A stretch of DNA of 34,964 nt from the NCBI GenBank assembly GCA_025965475.1, contig JAOPWV010000005.1:1-34964 (forward strand). The letters are read 5' to 3'. Below, piece by piece: positions 32,138 through 34,964 of this stretch. The translations under genes and the position numbers were made by a program. The notes beneath the pieces were generated by a model, which saw only the letters and a program-made list of their open reading frames with translations, had not been told where the DNA came from and did not search any database. Within the stretch, counting starts at the first letter, position 1. Every line of letters starts with the position of its first letter. The stretch is from Frankiales bacterium (lineage in GTDB: Bacteria; Actinomycetota; Actinomycetes; Mycobacteriales; SCTD01).

Positions 32138-33205
32138 GTGAGCGAGCGAATGCTGCCGCCGGACCGCGAGCTCGACCCGCAGGTCCGCAGCACGGGTACG
32201 ACGGTGGTGGCCGGTGACGACGCCCGGCTGCCGGGCGCACCCGGTGGGGGGCTGCTCCCGCGTACGGGTGGCCGCTCCTCGGTCCGTCGAGGCGACCGCG
32301 TCTTCCGTGGCCTGTCGGTGGGCGCCGGCGTGGGCCTGCTGGGGATCATCGTCGCGATCGGGGTGTTCCTGGTCTACCGCGCCATCCCGGCGCTGCAGGC
32401 CGACAAGGGGAACTTCCTCACCGACCAGAACTGGGATCCGAACGCGCTCCCGCCGGTCTTCGGCATCGTCGCCCTCGCCTTCGGGACGATCCTGTCCTCA
32501 CTCATCGCCCTGGTGATCGCCTTCCCGGTCGCGATCGGCGTGGCGCTGTTCATCTCGCACTACGCGCCGCGCCGGCTGGCCGGGCCGCTGGGCTACGTCA
32601 TCGACCTGCTCGCCGCGGTGCCCAGCGTCGTCTACGGCCTGTGGGGGATCTTCTTCCTCAACGACGTGATCAAGGGCCTGTCGGCGTTCCTGCACGACTA
32701 CCTGGGCTTCATCCCCCTGTTCGCCGCCGACGGCATCTACGGCCGCTCGATCCTGCTGGCCAGCGTCGTTCTCGCGATCATGATTCTGCCGATCATCGCC
32801 TCCCTGTCGCGGGAGGTCTTCCTGCAGGTGCCCGCCGCCAACCAGGAGGCGGCGCTTGCCCTGGGGGCGACCCGCTGGGAGATGATCCGCATCGCGGTGC
32901 TGCCCTTCGGCAAGCCCGGCATCATCGGGGCCACCATGCTCGGCCTCGGCCGCGCACTCGGCGAGACGATCGCGGTGGCCCTGGTGCTGTCGCCCGCCTT
33001 CATCGTCAGCCTGCGGATCCTCGAGCCGGGCCAGGGCAACACGATCGCCGCGAACATCGCCCTCGGCTTCGGTGAGGCGACGGCGAACGGGCGCGGCGCG
33101 CTCATCGCCTCCGGCCTGGTGCTGTTCATCATCACCCTGGTCGTCAACGTCATCGCCCGTGCCGTGATCTACCGGCGCAAGGAGTTCACGGGGGGCACGC
33201 TGTGA
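32138..33205 (+). CDS. pstC: Phosphate ABC transporter permease PstC
   Basis: This protein of about 355 aa is one of the two membrane subunits of the phosphate importer. A long cytoplasmic N-terminus (about 60 residues, Gly/Arg-rich) precedes the first helix; the remaining helices form the permease core. The EAA-type loop contacting PstB is NQEAALALGATRWEMIRIAVLP. The segments LLAAVPSVVYGLWGIFFL and GRALGETIAVALV are typical. GTG 32138 is favoured because GGAGGAGG (32125-32132) then lies at the right distance; GTG 32132 overlaps that site. The 3' end overlaps pstA by four bases (GTGA). Confidence 0.94.
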   Translation: MSERMLPPDRELDPQVRSTGTTVVAGDDARLPGAPGGGLLPRTGGRSSVRRGDRVFRGLSVGAGVGLLGIIVAIGVFLVYRAIPALQADKGNFLTDQNWDPNALPPVFGIVALAFGTILSSLIALVIAFPVAIGVALFISHYAPRRLAGPLGYVIDLLAAVPSVVYGLWGIFFLNDVIKGLSAFLHDYLGFIPLFAADGIYGRSILLASVVLAIMILPIIASLSREVFLQVPAANQEAALALGATRWEMIRIAVLPFGKPGIIGATMLGLGRALGETIAVALVLSPAFIVSLRILEPGQGNTIAANIALGFGEATANGRGALIASGLVLFIITLVVNVIARAVIYRRKEFTGGTL

Positions 33206-34248
33206 CCGTCCTGACGGCCGGCGCACCCGTGACGCTGCGCCGCGGCCACCTGTCCGCCTGGGTCCTCGGAGCCGTCGGCGTCGTCGTCCTGCTCGTGACC
33301 GCGGGCCTGTTCGCCGTCACGCCGCTGGAGGGCACGGCCGGCTTCGTCATCGTGGCCGCGGCGCTGTTCCTGGCAGCCCAGGGTGTCGTGTCGACGGTCG
33401 TCGAGGGCCGCCGGCGCGCGATCGACCGCACGGTCACCAGTGCCGTCGTCTTCGCCTTCCTGCTCGCCCTCGTACCGCTCGTGTCGGTCCTGACGTACGC
33501 CCTGCGCCAGGGTGCGCACCGCTTCGACGTCGAGTTCTTCACGCACTCGCTGCGCAACATCGGGGCGCGCGACGCTGGTGGCGGCGCGTATCACGCGCTG
33601 ATCGGCACCCTGCAGCAGGTGCTCATCACCACCGTCATCTCGGTCCCGTTCGGCCTGCTCGTCGCCGTCTACATCGTCGAGTACGGCCGGGGCCGCCTGG
33701 CCGCCGCGATCCGCTTCTTCGTCGACGTCATGACCGGTATCCCATCGATCGTCGCCGGCCTGTTCGTCCTGTCGTTCTGGACGCTCGGGCTGGGCCAGGG
33801 CTTCTCCGGCTTCGCCGCGTCGCTCGCGCTGACCGTCCTGATGCTCCCGGTCGTCGTACGCGCCTCGGAGGAGATGCTCAAGCTCGTGCCGGACTCGCTG
33901 CGCGAGGCGAGCTTCGCCCTCGGCGTGCCCCGGTGGAAGACCATCCTGCGCATCGTGCTGCCGACCGCCCTGCCCGGGATCGTCACCGGCGTGATGCTCG
34001 CGATCGCCCGCGTCACCGGCGAGACGGCCCCCGTGCTGCTCACCGCGTTCGGTGCCGCGTCGATCAACACCGACCCGTTCCACGGGCCGCAGTCGTCCCT
34101 GCCGCTGCTCGTGTTCCAGCAGGCACAGGACGCACAACAGACCGCGGTGAACCGGGCCTGGACCGCCGCCCTCACACTGATCCTTGTGGTGATGGTGCTC
34201 AACCTGGTCGCCCGGCTGCTCACCCGACGTAACCGCCTCGAGCGTTAG
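33202..34248 (+). CDS. pstA: Phosphate ABC transporter permease PstA
   Basis: This 348-aa second permease subunit has a longer N-terminus than E. coli PstA, with two extra hydrophobic helices (LGAVGVVVLLVTAGLFAV and TAGFVIVAAALFLAAQGVV), usual in actinobacteria. The core shows VDVMTGIPSIVAGLFVLSFW, the EAA-type loop LREASFALGVPRWKTILRIV and ARVTGETAPVLLTAFG. GTG 33202 overlaps the pstC stop, and pstB starts 12 bp after its TAG. It forms the membrane channel with PstC. Confidence 0.94.
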   Translation: MTVLTAGAPVTLRRGHLSAWVLGAVGVVVLLVTAGLFAVTPLEGTAGFVIVAAALFLAAQGVVSTVVEGRRRAIDRTVTSAVVFAFLLALVPLVSVLTYALRQGAHRFDVEFFTHSLRNIGARDAGGGAYHALIGTLQQVLITTVISVPFGLLVAVYIVEYGRGRLAAAIRFFVDVMTGIPSIVAGLFVLSFWTLGLGQGFSGFAASLALTVLMLPVVVRASEEMLKLVPDSLREASFALGVPRWKTILRIVLPTALPGIVTGVMLAIARVTGETAPVLLTAFGAASINTDPFHGPQSSLPLLVFQQAQDAQQTAVNRAWTAALTLILVVMVLNLVARLLTRRNRLER

Positions 34249-34260
34249 GACGAACCCGGC

Positions 34261-34964
34261 ATGGCAAAGCGCATCGAGGCGATCGATCTGGACGCCTACT
34301 ACGGCGGCTTCCGGGCGATCGAGGGCGTGTCGATGGTCATCGAGCCCAAGACCGTCACGGCCCTCATCGGGCCGTCCGGCTGCGGGAAGTCGACGTTCCT
34401 GCGGACGCTCAACCGGATGCACGAGGTGCTGCCCGGCGCCCGCGTCTCCGGTCGCCTGCTGCTCGACGACGAGGACATCTACGGCCCCGGGGTCGACCCG
34501 GTCGGCGTACGCCGCGCGATCGGCATGGTCTTCCAGCGGCCCAACCCGTTCCCGACGATGTCCATCTACGACAACGTCGTGGCCGGGCTGCGGCTCAACG
34601 GGACCAAGCGCAAGGCCGAGCTCGACGTCGCGGCGGAGCGCTCCCTCAAGGGCGCGAACCTCTGGACCGAGGTGAAGGACCGGCTCAACAAGCCGGGGGC
34701 CAGCCTGTCCGGCGGGCAGCAGCAGCGGCTGTGCATCGCCCGGGCCATCGCGGTCGAGCCGCAGGTCCTGCTGATGGACGAGCCGTGCTCGGCGCTGGAC
34801 CCGATCTCGACCCTCGCTATCGAGGACCTGATGACGTAGCTCAAGGACCGCTTCACGATCGTGATCGTCACGCACAATATGCAGCAGGCCGCGCGGGTCT
34901 CCGACACCACCGGTTTCTTCACCATCGACGGCCCCGGCAGCCCCGGCCGGCTGGTCGAGATCGA
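34261..34964 (+). CDS. pstB: Phosphate ABC transporter ATPase PstB, with in-frame TAG at codon 193; 3' end outside window
   Basis: This ATPase drives the phosphate importer. Visible motifs are Walker [10 protein letters not shown] (37-45), Q-loop [16 protein letters not shown], signature [16 protein letters not shown] and Walker [14 protein letters not shown]. The frame then meets TAG at 34837-34839 (after IEDLMT) and continues open to the window end with [20 protein letters not shown], the conserved end of PstB that includes the switch His. Relatives have Glu where the TAG stands, so one base change (GAG to TAG) explains it. If the stop is real, the 192-aa product lacks the H-loop and would be inactive. 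The gene lies 12 bp after pstA. Confidence 0.9.
34837..34839 (+). other. In-frame amber (TAG) codon inside pstB
   Basis: The sequence reads ATG ACG TAG CTC AAG GAC CGC (M-T-stop-L-K-D-R). Family members read LMTELKDRF or close variants, so a GAG codon is expected. The frame stays open for the remaining 125 bases of the window and codes for conserved PstB sequence. Like the codon in the helicase gene, it may be an error, a fresh null mutation or readthrough. Confidence 0.92.

Noticed and set aside
2294-34839. Genome-wide reassignment of TAG to an amino acid
   Set aside because: Many genes here end in TAG at the family's expected C-terminus, and the two in-frame TAGs replace different residues (Tyr and Glu).
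1-34964. CRISPR arrays, insertion sequences, phage genes or replication origin
   Set aside because: No regularly spaced repeats, transposase or integrase motifs, DnaA-box clusters or phage structural genes were seen.

Overview
This is a high-GC actinobacterial chromosome segment. The evidence is a Streptomyces-like BldG with its partner anti-sigma kinase, a thymidylate kinase fused to an MFS domain, a zinc-finger-less topoisomerase I with a lysine-rich tail, GTG/TTG starts, 11-nt-phased PHO boxes and an IdeR/DtxR-type iron box. The order TadE-like gene / MrfA-type helicase / topA / tmk / holB resembles the actinobacterial 'helicase/secretion neighbourhood'. I cannot name the genus. There is no IS element, prophage or CRISPR array; this is mostly core chromosome.

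Layout. 1-4 kb: the 3' end of a TadE-like gene, a class E-type sortase, a small LapA-like membrane protein (minus) and an MrfA/Hrq1-type helicase (minus) broken by an in-frame TAG. 4-9 kb: bldG and its kinase-like partner, a proton-pumping pyrophosphatase with a clear terminator, and a class I methyltransferase. 9-15.4 kb: topA, MFS-tmk, holB and tRNA-Thr(CGT) with a hairpin terminator. 15.4-16.1 kb: an apparent HNH-nuclease C-terminal remnant and a conserved ParB-like protein. 16.1-20.7 kb: an envelope metal/redox block with an unknown membrane protein, a YcnI-like protein, a CopC-CopD fusion, a DUF929 thioredoxin-like protein and VKOR. 20.7-24.4 kb: an iron(III) ABC transporter (binding protein, permease, ATPase) behind an iron box.

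24.4-35 kb is a phosphate-starvation region. It holds two overlapping secreted phosphoesterases, a glycerophosphodiester phosphodiesterase, a degenerate HAD protein, two small proteins, an OmpR-type response regulator with a non-canonical receiver (minus), divergent phoU, then pstS-pstC-pstA-pstB. I read five PHO-box-like sites made of 11-nt direct repeats: before the phospholipase C gene, the GDPD gene, a 76-aa three-helix-bundle protein, phoU and pstS. Secreted enzymes would release phosphate from phospholipids and phosphoesters, PstSCAB would import it, and PhoU would tune the response.

The two most unusual points are single in-frame TAG codons in otherwise intact conserved genes (the helicase and pstB), and the altered phosphorylation pocket of the response regulator beside phoU. 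TAG is also an ordinary terminator in many genes here, so genome-wide recoding is unlikely.
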